A stretch of DNA of 50,869 nucleotides from positions 20,633 through 71,501 of the forward strand of contig NZ_QRIL01000021.1 in the NCBI RefSeq assembly GCF_003471165.1. Direction: 5' to 3'. Below the pieces are notes generated by a model. It made no database searches, had not been told where the DNA came from, and was given only the letters and a program-made list of their open reading frames with translations. Of the stretch, positions 34,781 through 43,138 are shown piece by piece (position 1 is the stretch's first letter; the number at the start of each line of letters is the position of its first letter). Both the position numbers and the translations under genes were made by a program. The stretch is from Ruminococcus sp. AM22-13. Its GTDB lineage: Bacteria > Bacillota > Clostridia > Lachnospirales > Lachnospiraceae.

Positions 34781-35086
34781 ACGGATACAAACCGAATTCA
34801 TCCGGCAGTGGCATTGGGAGGATGTATTATTTCTGTTATGATCCTGCTCCTTCTGATCGTACCAGGGTCTCCGGCATTTATGGCACCACAGTCTTTTGCA
34901 GCACTGATCGTGTGGGTACTTATGGGAGTTACTTTCTATTTTGTTTCTAAGAAAAACTTTGCAAAGATTTCCAAGAGAGAAATGGATTATCTGATTCTTG
35001 GAAATGTGCAGGTAGTCAGAGGGATGAGAAAAGGAAAGGATCAGGGAAGCGTTGTGCAGGGAAATGTTGTACAGCCTAAAATATAA
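34781..35086 (+). pseudogene. C-terminal remnant of an APC-family amino-acid permease
   Basis: About 100 residues read 'NRIHPAVALGGCIISVMILL' through two membrane segments to 'FYFVSKKNFAKISKREMDYL', then a hydrophilic tail. This resembles only the last two helices of an amino-acid/polyamine permease; the usual 10 upstream helices are absent. The open frame extends back to 34616 but that part is antisense to the mscL remnant. The two remnants abut near 34770-34785. Confidence 0.6.
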
Positions 35087-35107
35087 ATGATGTTAGGGGT
35101 AAAAATG

Positions 35108-35148
35108 AAAAACAGCGGAGCGGATATAAAAATTCGCTTCGCTGTTTT
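35108..35148. terminator. Bidirectional terminator before bL25
   Basis: AAAACAGCGGAGCG pairs with CGCTTCGCTGTTTT with one mismatch. Reading leftward it terminates the bL25 gene on the minus strand. Confidence 0.8.
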
Positions 35149-35171
35149 AATGAAATAAAAATTTTTAAAAT

Positions 35172-35765
35172 TTATTTAGCTTCTTCTTCAGCAGCTTCCT
35201 CTTCAGCTTCCAGAGCCGGATCTACATGAACTGCGGCTACGGATACGACTGCGGCTTCAAGGTCTGTCTTTAAGTCTACATCTTTATCTTTGGCAATGTC
35301 GAGGTCTTTTACTTTGATTACATCGCCGACTTTCATATCGCCGACATCAACCATAACTTTGTCAACCAGTGCGGATGGGAGAGCGCGGAAGGAAATCTCT
35401 TCCAGATGCTGCTGTAATACACCAGCTGCGAGTTTATCATGGTTTACAAGTACGATCTCGGCTACGGAATGTACTTTCTCGTTGCTTACCAGTGCCTGGA
35501 AATCTATTTCATCCACCTGTCCTTTTAACGGATTGAACTGGATCTCTTTGATCAGTACATCATAAGACTGACCATCTACATCCAGCATAATCTGGCTACC
35601 TTTGTTGCTTGTTTTGAGAAGTTTCTCTACTGCGGATTTCTCCATTTTGACAGGCATGGAACCTTCCATCTCTCTGCCAAATACGTTACCTGTAACGTAA
35701 CCTTCTCTTCTTAATCTTTTGGCCTTTGTGTCCATTGTTCTTTTTTCAGCTTTTAAAGTATTCAT
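35172..35765 (-). CDS. rplY: Ribosomal protein bL25, CTC (general stress) form
   Basis: A 197-residue protein with the N-terminal L25 domain that binds 5S rRNA (about 1-90, 'RREGYVTGNVFGREMEGSMP') and the C-terminal TL5/CTC beta domain (about 95-185, 'PSALVDKVMVDVGDMKVGD'). The acidic tail 'EAEEEAAEEEAK' is typical of the CTC form. ATGGAGGAAAAG precedes the start. A promoter at 35908-35935 gives a leader of about 140 bases. Confidence 0.93.
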   Translation of the reverse strand: MNTLKAEKRTMDTKAKRLRREGYVTGNVFGREMEGSMPVKMEKSAVEKLLKTSNKGSQIMLDVDGQSYDVLIKEIQFNPLKGQVDEIDFQALVSNEKVHSVAEIVLVNHDKLAAGVLQQHLEEISFRALPSALVDKVMVDVGDMKVGDVIKVKDLDIAKDKDVDLKTDLEAAVVSVAAVHVDPALEAEEEAAEEEAK

Positions 35766-35907
35766 TTGACTTTTCCTCCATTATTACAGCTGAGGTGACA
35801 CGCTTGACACTATCTTGATTCAGGAGCATTTCTGCAATGCTTCAGGTGGTGTTAAGTATTTTTAAGTATTCAGTTGTTTGCTTGTTTCTTATCTTTGTTA
35901 CAACTGT

Positions 35908-35935
35908 ATTATAACGCACAATAATAGAAATGCAA
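35908..35935 (-). promoter_or_regulatory. Sigma-A promoter of the bL25 gene
   Basis: On the minus strand TTGCAT (35930-35935), a 16-base spacer and TATAAT (35908-35913). Confidence 0.65.
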
Positions 35936-36011
35936 GACCTGAAATGTGAAGAGTTTGTGAATTCTTAACAAGTATCAGAAAAGAGATTGTATATATTTAA
36001 CAAAACTTACA

Positions 36012-36075
36012 TGCTTCGAGGTTTGGTATATTCATGCCAAAACACCTTGCGGAATAGTAGCGTGTGAACAGTAAC
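36012..36075. repeat. Partial copy of the MITE-like element
   Basis: These 64 bases align with 26093-26158, the right half of the complete element, including ATGCCAAAACACC and the end GTGTGAACAGTAAC. A matching left end is not found in the preceding 100 bases, so it is a fragment. Just after it, AATGCTAAAG is directly repeated at 36090-36099 and 36100-36109. Confidence 0.6.
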
Positions 36076-36126
36076 ACCGCCTGAAAAGTAATGCTAAAGA
36101 ATGCTAAAGAACGTGGAAGGTGCATG

Positions 36127-36155
36127 TTGATTTTGAAAATAGTATATGTTATAAT
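36127..36155 (+). promoter_or_regulatory. Strong promoter for a probable antisense RNA
   Basis: TTGATT (36127-36132), a 17-base spacer and TATAAT (36150-36155), with TG at 36147-36148 forming an extended -10. There is no plus-strand gene downstream: transcription would run into the 3' end of the small minus-strand gene at 36259-36384. Confidence 0.7.
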
Positions 36156-36161
36156 TATAAA

Positions 36162-36240
36162 GGATAAGAAGAAATAATATTGTCATAAGAACACAAACAA
36201 AGAATCCCCAGAAGTGCCAGCTTCTGGGGATTCACTCTAT
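36162..36240 (+). ncRNA. Candidate antisense RNA to the small toxin mRNA
   Basis: Predicted to start about 7 bases after the -10 box and to end after the hairpin AATCCCCAGAAG (36203-36214) with CTTCTGGGGATT (36221-36232). The T tract beyond this hairpin is poor on this strand, so the RNA may extend further. The hairpin is symmetric and would also end the toxin mRNA on the other strand, so the two RNAs would overlap at their 3' ends. Confidence 0.4.
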
Positions 36241-36258
36241 TTACGGTTGAGTTTCCGC

Positions 36259-36384
36259 TTATTCCTTGTTGTCACGCTTATGTTCTGTCAGCTTATTATA
36301 TATGTAAGTACTAATGATGCCAGCTAAAACAGAAGAAATAAAAGGAATAAGATATCTAATAAAGATATGAAACAATATGGTCAT
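36259..36384 (-). CDS. Small hydrophobic peptide, probable type I toxin
   Basis: A 41-residue peptide starting at the ATG at 36384, six bases after a very strong ribosome site (AGGAGGGAGGTG). An earlier in-frame start at 36483 adds 33 residues but lies outside this site. It has a single membrane segment ('ILFHIFIRYLIPFISSVLAG' onward) and a charged tail ('NKLTEHKRDNKE'). Size, layout and a convergent antisense promoter match type I toxins such as TxpA/BsrG or Fst. A TGACA-TGT-TGTCA dyad lies upstream at 36421-36433. Function is inferred, not proven. Confidence 0.6.
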   Translation of the reverse strand: MTILFHIFIRYLIPFISSVLAGIISTYIYNKLTEHKRDNKE

Positions 36385-36482
36385 AAGAAACACCTCCCTC
36401 CTGTTGCCGGTGTGGGGATGTGACAACATGTCAAGTATATCATATGTTAATACAAAAAAGGAACATAATGTACCAATAAACA

Positions 36483-36520
36483 AAACCCCCGATACACCGT
36501 AATAAGTGTACCGGGGGTTT
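36483..36520. terminator. Terminator of the glgC-glgD operon
   Basis: AAACCCCCGATACAC pairs with GTGTACCGGGGGTTT with one mismatch and an 8-base loop; TTTTG follows on the minus strand. It isolates the small toxin gene from glgD. Confidence 0.85.
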
Positions 36521-36540
36521 GCATTACTTAATTATAAAAA

Positions 36541-37656
36541 TTACAGAGTATCGTTTCTCTTAATGTAACCAGGCTGATCAGCCGGGGAAATGATTTCTTT
36601 CTTATGGATCAGTTTCGCCCATTTATCTACTACTTCATTCTCTACGTGAACGTCTTCACCTACAGTAACCTCAGCAAGAACAACACTGTTTCTGACAACA
36701 GCACCTTTCTTGATGACACATCCACGTCCGATTACGGAATTCTCAACAGTACCCTCGATCTGGCAGCCGTTGGAGATTACGGAATTCTTAACTTCTGCTG
36801 TATCGAAATACTGAGTCGGGCAGGAGTCGTTCGTACGGGTATAAATTGGCCAGTTCTCATGGAACAGTTCCTGAGCTGCTTTGTAGTCAAGAAGATCCAT
36901 GTTTGCTGCATAGTAGCTTGGGAAGTCTGTGATACTTGCAAAGAATCCCTTATGTGCTACGCCACGGATATCAAGAGTTTCGCATTTATCGTTCAGGATA
37001 TCTGCCAGAGTATACATGGAGGAAAGCTTCTTAGCTTCTCTAACCAGGCTGATGAAAAGCTCTGTTTTCATAACGCAGGTATCCATGTAAATGTTCTGGT
37101 TCTTCTTATTACCATGGTTAGGTCCGATGGCTTCAACACCTTTCTGACGGTTCAGATTCAGAACATTACAGGTAAGATATGCTTCTTTTGCATTATCAAC
37201 AGAATGATAAAGCAGAGTAACATCTGCACCGGAGTCAATATGTGTATGTATAAACTGGTCAAAATCAATAGAATAAACCATATAGCTAGGAGCGATAACA
37301 ACATATGGATGAGACATTCTGCTCAGAGATTCCATGTTTTCCAGGTAGCAGGAGATATCTGTATTGTAAATATCATTGTCATTATTATGCTCTGAGAAGA
37401 GAAGCTGAAGCTTACCGCTCTTGGAGTTGATGTTGTAATGACGTCCTGTTCCAACGTGTTCTACAACGGAACGAGGTTTGTTATTGATATAAACCTGGAT
37501 ACAGTCAATATTGCTGTTAGTCATGTTGGAGATAGGGAAGTCAATGACTCTGTATCTGCCAAGGAAGGAAAACGCGCCGATCGGGCGATAATCCTGCATA
37601 CCATCTACATAAATATTTCTCCCGGAAGATTTTACGATTCCAAATGCCTTATACAT
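36541..37656 (-). CDS. glgD: Glucose-1-phosphate adenylyltransferase, GlgD subunit
   Basis: A 371-residue paralogue of GlgC. The N-terminal nucleotidyltransferase fold is present ('RYRVIDFPISNMTNSNIDCI'), but the G-rich start motif GGxGxRL is replaced by 'GIVKSSGRNIYVDG', so it is probably a regulatory subunit. The C-terminal left-handed beta-helix shows hexapeptide repeats ('NSVIGRGCVIKKGAVVRNSV'). In Firmicutes, GlgC and GlgD form a mixed tetramer that makes ADP-glucose for glycogen. It starts one base after the glgC stop. Confidence 0.92.
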   Translation of the reverse strand: MYKAFGIVKSSGRNIYVDGMQDYRPIGAFSFLGRYRVIDFPISNMTNSNIDCIQVYINNKPRSVVEHVGTGRHYNINSKSGKLQLLFSEHNNDNDIYNTDISCYLENMESLSRMSHPYVVIAPSYMVYSIDFDQFIHTHIDSGADVTLLYHSVDNAKEAYLTCNVLNLNRQKGVEAIGPNHGNKKNQNIYMDTCVMKTELFISLVREAKKLSSMYTLADILNDKCETLDIRGVAHKGFFASITDFPSYYAANMDLLDYKAAQELFHENWPIYTRTNDSCPTQYFDTAEVKNSVISNGCQIEGTVENSVIGRGCVIKKGAVVRNSVVLAEVTVGEDVHVENEVVDKWAKLIHKKEIISPADQPGYIKRNDTL

Positions 37657-37657
37657 A

Positions 37658-38797
37658 TTATTCTGCCCCCTTTACACGTTTCGCTACAAGCTCGATGTGC
37701 TCGCTGTCTGGATCGCCTACAACAGCACCCTTGCCGATACGGATACCATCAGCTACAAGTGAACGCTGAACAACAGCACCCTCTTCTACAACAGCACCCG
37801 GCATCAGTACACTGTCAATGATCCTGGCACCGGCACCGATCTTAACACCTGTAAAGAGAACGGAATGCTTAACTTCACCCTGAACTACACAGCCCTGAGT
37901 GATATATGCATCTTTGACATCTGCTTCTGCACTGATGTACTGAGGAAGTGCAGTGACATCTTCTGTATAAATTTTCCAGGAAGGATCACCAAGGTCAAGC
38001 TCGTTCTTGGAGCTTAACAGATCCATGTTAGCTTCCCAGAGAGAGTCAATAGTTCCGACATCTTTCCAGTAACCTTTGAATTTGTACGCATAAAGAGTCT
38101 TGTTATCGTTAAGCATAGTAGGGATGATATCTTTACCAAAGTCATGGTTGGAATCCGGATTCTTGATATCAGCCAGAAGCATCTTGCGGAGAAGTTTCCA
38201 TGTGAAGATATAGATACCCATGGATGCAAGATTGCTCTTCGGATGTTCCGGTTTCTCTTCAAATTCTACGATACGTCCGCTTTCATCTGTATTCATGATA
38301 CCGAAACGGCTTGCTTCTTTCATTGGAACTTCGATAACTGCGATGGTTGCATCTGCGTTAGCCTTCTTATGAGCTGCGAGCATTTCGTCATAGTTCATCT
38401 TGTAAATATGGTCGCCGGAAAGGACGAGGACATATTCCGGATCAAATTTATCGATAAAGTCGATATTCTGGGAAATTGCATCTGCAGTTCCGCGGTATAC
38501 GTTCAGATTCTCATCTGCTTTCTCACGTGGAGGAAGAACGTAAACGCCGCTGTCTTTGGCATCAAGTCCCCAGCGTCCGCCGGCTGCTACATAGCTGTTA
38601 AGCTGGATAGACTCATATTGTGTAAGAACACCAACAACATCTACACCACTGTTGGCACAGTTACTTAAAGGAAAGTCTACGATACGATATTTACCGCCGT
38701 ATGAAACGGCTGGCTTTGCCACTTTATTGGTTAAGTCATGCAGACGGCTGCCACGACCGCCGGCTAAGATCATAGCCAACATACTATTTTGTTTCAT
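37658..38797 (-). CDS. glgC: Glucose-1-phosphate adenylyltransferase, GlgC catalytic subunit
   Basis: A 379-residue enzyme making ADP-glucose from ATP and glucose-1-phosphate, the first committed step of glycogen synthesis. The catalytic start '[20 protein letters not shown]' is intact, as are '[18 protein letters not shown]' and '[20 protein letters not shown]'. The C-terminal beta-helix has hexapeptide repeats. It is the first gene of a two-gene operon with glgD. Confidence 0.95.
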   Translation of the reverse strand: MKQNSMLAMILAGGRGSRLHDLTNKVAKPAVSYGGKYRIVDFPLSNCANSGVDVVGVLTQYESIQLNSYVAAGGRWGLDAKDSGVYVLPPREKADENLNVYRGTADAISQNIDFIDKFDPEYVLVLSGDHIYKMNYDEMLAAHKKANADATIAVIEVPMKEASRFGIMNTDESGRIVEFEEKPEHPKSNLASMGIYIFTWKLLRKMLLADIKNPDSNHDFGKDIIPTMLNDNKTLYAYKFKGYWKDVGTIDSLWEANMDLLSSKNELDLGDPSWKIYTEDVTALPQYISAEADVKDAYITQGCVVQGEVKHSVLFTGVKIGAGARIIDSVLMPGAVVEEGAVVQRSLVADGIRIGKGAVVGDPDSEHIELVAKRVKGAE

Positions 38798-38999
38798 AAT
38801 AGTGAACCCTCGCTTTCATTTATTACATAATATTATACAATTTTTTTTGTCATTTTTCCATAGGTTTCTGAAAAAAATATGTAAATTTTTCGCTAGAAAC
38901 AGATAAAATTCGAGAAAAAATTATACATTATACACAAATTTGCAGTAAAAAATGGTAAAGTACAGGTTTGTAAATATACACAAATTTAAGGAAAACGGG

Positions 39000-39037
39000 T
39001 GGACGTATAATAGTTCTTACGTTATAATAGGTAAGAA
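39000..39037 (+). promoter_or_regulatory. Promoter of the glycan cluster with a dyad over the -10
   Basis: TGGACG (39000-39005), a 17-base spacer and TATAAT (39023-39028). The -10 sits inside the inverted repeat TTCTTAC (39014-39020) and GTAAGAA (39031-39037), which looks like a repressor site. A second TATAAT is at 39006-39011. Upstream, ATACACAAATTT occurs twice (38930-38941, 38976-38987). Confidence 0.5.
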
Positions 39038-39061
39038 TTTAAAAGAAACAGAGGTTATCAC

Positions 39062-40462
39062 GTGAGTAAGAGAGAAGATTACAAACGACTTATCGTGTTC
39101 TGTCTGGCGAGTCTGGTAGTACTGGCACAGATGGCAGTCTTTGCCTATGTATGGTATACAGTCTACAGAGGTCAGATTGATGAACCATTCTGGCGGAAAG
39201 GTAACTGGGTGCTGATTGCAATTTACGGTCTGCTGTTTGCCATGTTTGCCAAGCTGTATGGAGGACTAAAGGTCGGATACCTTAAAAGAATAGACGTATT
39301 TTATTCCCTGACGTTAGCGCTTTTATGTACCAACGTAGTGGAATATCTGGAGATCACTTTGATCAACAGGTGGTTTCTGAGTGTGGGGCCGATGATTGAG
39401 ATGACAATGGTACAGCTGGTACTGATTGTTATCTGGATTTTTGGATCCAGACATATTTATTCCAGATTATATCGTGCGCGTAGATTGTTGGTCATTTACG
39501 GTGACCGCGATCCGGGGGATGATCTGATCCATAAGATGAATTCCCGAAAGGATAAATATGATATCAGCGATAAAGTGCATGTCAGCCTTGGAGAAACAGA
39601 AATTCACAAGATGATGCGTAATTATGACGGGGTGATCATATGGGATCTGCCGTCAATGGAGAGAAACCGATATCTGAAGTTCTGCTTCGCTCATTCCATC
39701 CGATGCTATATCAGTCCGAAGATTTCGGATATCATTCTTATGGGAAGCGAGAGAATTCATCTTTTCGATACACCGCTTCTGATGTCGCGAAATATGGGAC
39801 TTGCGGTAGATCAGAGAGTTGCGAAGAGAATTATGGATATTCTGGTTTCCGGAATCGGCATTGTCATTACATCACCGATTATGTTGCTCATAGCCATTGC
39901 GGTAAAAGCATACGACCGGGGACCGGTATTTTACTTCCAGGACCGTCTTACAATTGGCGGTAAGCCATTTAAAATCTGCAAATTCCGCAGTATGTGTGTG
40001 GATTCTGAGAAAAACGGTGCCAGACTGGCTTCCAAACATGATTCCCGTATCACTCCGGTAGGGCATGTGTTGAGAAATCTTCATCTGGACGAGCTGCCGC
40101 AGCTATTCAATGTGTTCAAAGGAGATATGTCTCTGGTAGGTCCACGTCCGGAACGTAAGACAATCATGCAGGAGTATGAGAAGGAACTTCCGGAGTTCTA
40201 TTATCGCCTGAAGGTAAAGGCAGGGCTGACCGGATATGCGCAGGTTTATGGCAAATATAACACCACCCCTTATGACAAATTAAAGCTGGATTTGTTCTAT
40301 ATTGAGAACTATTCTTTTCTGCTGGATATTAAGCTGATCTTTATGACAGTCAAGATCTTTTTCCAGAAGGAAGTGTCTGAGGGAGTAGATGATAAACAGG
40401 TAAATGCTCTGAAAGATTCCGGAAGAAACACCGGGGCATCAGAGGATAAAACGGAGGAATGA
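39062..40462 (+). CDS. Polyprenyl-phosphate sugar-1-phosphate transferase (priming enzyme)
   Basis: A 466-residue membrane enzyme of the bacterial sugar transferase family (WbaP/EpsL-like), starting at GTG 39062. The N-terminal half has four or five membrane segments and a CoA-binding-like loop. The C-terminal catalytic domain shows 'GPVFYFQDRLTIGGKPFKI', 'LDELPQLFNVFKGDMSLVG' with 'PRPE', and 'VKAGLTGYAQVYGKYNT'. It moves a sugar-phosphate from a nucleotide sugar to undecaprenyl phosphate, the first step of a surface polysaccharide. The next gene starts right after its stop. Confidence 0.93.
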   Translation: MSKREDYKRLIVFCLASLVVLAQMAVFAYVWYTVYRGQIDEPFWRKGNWVLIAIYGLLFAMFAKLYGGLKVGYLKRIDVFYSLTLALLCTNVVEYLEITLINRWFLSVGPMIEMTMVQLVLIVIWIFGSRHIYSRLYRARRLLVIYGDRDPGDDLIHKMNSRKDKYDISDKVHVSLGETEIHKMMRNYDGVIIWDLPSMERNRYLKFCFAHSIRCYISPKISDIILMGSERIHLFDTPLLMSRNMGLAVDQRVAKRIMDILVSGIGIVITSPIMLLIAIAVKAYDRGPVFYFQDRLTIGGKPFKICKFRSMCVDSEKNGARLASKHDSRITPVGHVLRNLHLDELPQLFNVFKGDMSLVGPRPERKTIMQEYEKELPEFYYRLKVKAGLTGYAQVYGKYNTTPYDKLKLDLFYIENYSFLLDIKLIFMTVKIFFQKEVSEGVDDKQVNALKDSGRNTGASEDKTEE

Positions 40463-40464
40463 CC

Positions 40465-41214
40465 ATGAATAAACCGCTGGTATCTGTGATCATGCCGGTT
40501 TACAACGGAGAGAAATATATTAAACAGGCTGTAGATTCTGTCTATGAGCAGGGAGTTTCGCTGGAGCTTCTGGTAATTGATGACGGATCTACAGATCATA
40601 CAAAGGAAGTCCTGTCTGCCTATGAGGGCAGAGAGGACTTTCAGTATATTAAGAACAAACAGAATATGGGCGCGGCAGGCTCCAGAAACAGAGGAGTGAA
40701 GCTTGCTAAGGGAGATTACATTGCTTTTCTTGATGCGGATGACTGGTGGGAAAAAGGCAAATTGAAAGAGCAGCTTAAACGTCTCGAAGAGACGGGATAC
40801 GTGTTGTGTTCTACCGGACGTGAGCTGATAAGATCCGATGGAAGCAGCACCGGCCGTACGATTCCGGTGAAAGAGAAGATTACTTACAGAGAGCTTCTGA
40901 AGCATAACAGCATTAACTGTTCTTCCGTAGTGATCAGAACAGACGTGGCGCGGGAGTTTCCAATGGAGCATGATGACAGCCATGAAGACTATATCACCTG
41001 GCTGAAAGTTCTGCGAAAATACGGTTATGCGGTCGGAATCGATAAGCCATACCTGAAATACCGCCTCAGTGAGGGCGGCAAGTCCAGAAATAAGCTGAAG
41101 TCAGCAGTGATGACTTATAATGTTTACAGATATGCGGGGTATGGACGGATAAAGAGTTGTATTTTCTTTTGCTCCTATGCACTGCATGGAATATGGAAGT
41201 ATTGCCATAGATAA
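40465..41214 (+). CDS. Family 2 glycosyltransferase
   Basis: A 249-residue GT2 enzyme. The ATG at 40465 is preferred over 40459 because GGAGG (40453-40457) lies 7 bases before it. It has the GT-A start 'PLVSVIMPVYNGEKYIKQAV', 'VIDDGSTDHT', and the metal-binding 'FLDADDWW'. It probably adds a sugar to the lipid-linked intermediate made by the preceding enzyme. The acceptor and sugar are unknown. Confidence 0.92.
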   Translation: MNKPLVSVIMPVYNGEKYIKQAVDSVYEQGVSLELLVIDDGSTDHTKEVLSAYEGREDFQYIKNKQNMGAAGSRNRGVKLAKGDYIAFLDADDWWEKGKLKEQLKRLEETGYVLCSTGRELIRSDGSSTGRTIPVKEKITYRELLKHNSINCSSVVIRTDVAREFPMEHDDSHEDYITWLKVLRKYGYAVGIDKPYLKYRLSEGGKSRNKLKSAVMTYNVYRYAGYGRIKSCIFFCSYALHGIWKYCHR

Positions 41215-41283
41215 AAATGAATGTATGGAAATAGTTTCATAAACAAATTATTAACTTTCTATTCCATAAATCATAAAAATATG

Positions 41284-41322
41284 TTATCCTTTGGATAATA
41301 ATTATGAATGATTAAAGGATAA
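41284..41322 (+). promoter_or_regulatory. Hairpin that can hide the ribosome site of the acyltransferase gene
   Basis: TTATCCTTT (41284-41292) is the exact complement of AAAGGATAA (41314-41322), which contains the ribosome site AAAGGAT for the ATG at 41330. Pairing would block translation. It could also be a DNA operator. Confidence 0.5.
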
Positions 41323-41329
41323 TATTAAG

Positions 41330-42787
41330 ATGAAATTAAAGAAAGAGAGGCCTGCTGTGCCTTATACCTACCTGATCGATAACTTCAAGGTCCTGCTTAT
41401 CTTTCTGGTAGTATTTAACCATATTATTGCATTCAATCTTGTAAAAGTGGACACAGTGGTGAGATACGTGTGGTATGCGATCACGATCTTCCATATGCCC
41501 GCATTTATTTTTGTTTCGGGGTATTTGTCAAAGAAACCTCAGAATGTATTAAAGAATTTTAAGAATCTTCTGATTCCGTATATTCTGGGATACAGTCTTA
41601 CCTGGTACTCCCAGATATGGCTGGGACGTTCGGTGGATTACGAGATTCTGCGTCCTACCGGAACAGTTATGTGGTATATTCTGGCGCTGTTTATCTACCG
41701 TCTTACCATTGAAGCACTGGGTAAGATCAGATTTATTGTTCCGCTCAGCATCATTATTGCACTGTGGGCAGGAACAAGACCGGAGTTTACAACGTTTTTA
41801 TCAGCATCAAGAATTGTGGTATTTTTCCCGTTCTTTGTTGCAGGATATCTCTGGAAAAGTGAATATATCACCGCAGTTCGCAAATTTAAAGGAAAATGGG
41901 TGTTAGTGCCTATTTCGGGAGTACTGCTTTGGGCAATACCAAACTATATGATTTCCAATGAAATGGGAGTTGCTATTTTCCGTGGTAATCACGGATATAA
42001 ACTCTGTGGTCTGACAGATCCGGAAGGTATCGTTATCAGATTGCTGATGTATCTGGTATCATTTATTCTGATCTATACATTTCTTGCATTACTGCCAGAT
42101 ATCAAGCTTCCAATTACTTATGTGGGCCGCCACACAATGGGAATTTACTTCTTCCATTACCCGATCATGATCATTATGAACGGGTTGTATCTGCTGCAGA
42201 TTTCTGAGATGAACAACGTGTGGGTTCTGCTGGGTGTATCCCTGGTGTTTGTCCTTGTTCTGGGAAGTCTGCCGGTGGATCTTCTTTATACAGGTGTGCT
42301 GAATCTGGTTGCATTTATTCTGATCAAGAAGGATAAGACAGTCAGAGATGAGGGACTGGAAGAGGAATATGACAGCGAGGACCATGAATATGAACTTCTC
42401 AGACGAAAGAAAGCCATTGAGGAGCTGGCCGCTACTCTGGATTCCGAGAGCGAGCAGGACGGCCATATGGAGAAAATAAACCTGGATGATGATTCTCTCA
42501 CTCAGGAGAGTGTGCCGGATAAACCGGAAGGATTCAGCAATGTAGCGGGTATGGAACTGGATATCGAAGAAGATAATCTGGATGATATACCGGATGAGAT
42601 CATTCAGGAGGAAGAAGAACTTTCACTTGAAGATCTGATCCAGGAGCTGGAAGCAGCTACGAAGAATATAGGAAAAGCTGATCCGAAAGACGATACGGCG
42701 CAGACAGTAATAGCGGAGAATGTTTCCCGAACTGTAGTCGAAGCAGAGCATTCAGATGAGACAGGAAACATTTTGAATAAACAGTAA
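41330..42787 (+). CDS. Membrane acyltransferase (acyltransferase 3 family) with acidic tail
   Basis: A 485-residue protein. Residues 1-335 form about ten membrane segments of the OafA/WecH-type acyltransferase family ('YLIDNFKVLLIFLVVFNHII', 'FHMPAFIFVSGYLSKKP', 'GRHTMGIYFFHYPIMI'). The usual catalytic His is seen in 'FNHII'. The last 145 residues are soluble and strongly acidic, with runs such as 'IEEDNLDDIPDEIIQEEEEL', which is unusual. Such enzymes add acetyl or succinyl groups to surface polysaccharides. Confidence 0.88.
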   Translation: MKLKKERPAVPYTYLIDNFKVLLIFLVVFNHIIAFNLVKVDTVVRYVWYAITIFHMPAFIFVSGYLSKKPQNVLKNFKNLLIPYILGYSLTWYSQIWLGRSVDYEILRPTGTVMWYILALFIYRLTIEALGKIRFIVPLSIIIALWAGTRPEFTTFLSASRIVVFFPFFVAGYLWKSEYITAVRKFKGKWVLVPISGVLLWAIPNYMISNEMGVAIFRGNHGYKLCGLTDPEGIVIRLLMYLVSFILIYTFLALLPDIKLPITYVGRHTMGIYFFHYPIMIIMNGLYLLQISEMNNVWVLLGVSLVFVLVLGSLPVDLLYTGVLNLVAFILIKKDKTVRDEGLEEEYDSEDHEYELLRRKKAIEELAATLDSESEQDGHMEKINLDDDSLTQESVPDKPEGFSNVAGMELDIEEDNLDDIPDEIIQEEEELSLEDLIQELEAATKNIGKADPKDDTAQTVIAENVSRTVVEAEHSDETGNILNKQ

Positions 42788-42891
42788 AAAACAGGGAATC
42801 GTAAAAAGTAGTGTACCGACAAGATTATTTAAGAAATCAACTTGTTGGCACAGTAATAACAAGAAATAGCAGAAGAAAATAATAAAAAACG

Positions 42892-42940
42892 AAAGAGGAC
42901 TTTGAGATACATGGGGTGTATTTCGGAGTCCTTTTGTTTT
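42892..42940 (+). terminator. Terminator after the acyltransferase gene
   Basis: AAAGAGGACT with AGTCCTTTT and an inner GATACA/TGTAT stem, followed by GTTTT. Before it, GTGTACCGACAAG (42812-42824) can pair imperfectly with CTTGTTGGCAC (42841-42851). Confidence 0.65.
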
Positions 42941-43038
42941 AACTGTATTATTTTCCGTCTGGCCGGACTAAAAAAATGATATAAATTAACGTGAATTTAA
43001 CATTTTTGTAACGAAGAGGTGACGGAAGTTGGAAATTA

Positions 43039-43105
43039 TGATATAATCAAATCATCTATAGTGTGAAGCAGGGGTAACTGTCCGTCAGGTACGGAACAGT
43101 TACGG
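43039..43105 (+). promoter_or_regulatory. Promoter and leader hairpin of the phospho-substituent operon
   Basis: TGATATAAT (43039-43047) is an extended -10. The leader contains a strong hairpin, GTAACTGTCCGT with ACGGAACAGTTAC (43075-43105, one bulge), ahead of the start at 43139. The rest of 42788-43138 holds no gene. Confidence 0.55.
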
Positions 43106-43138
43106 GCAGGAATATTTATCGGGAGTTATAAAGAGAAG

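Noticed and set aside
36604..37395. 263-residue plus-strand frame inside glgD
   Set aside because: glgD is clearly the real gene on the other strand; the frame has no ribosome site and no family resemblance.
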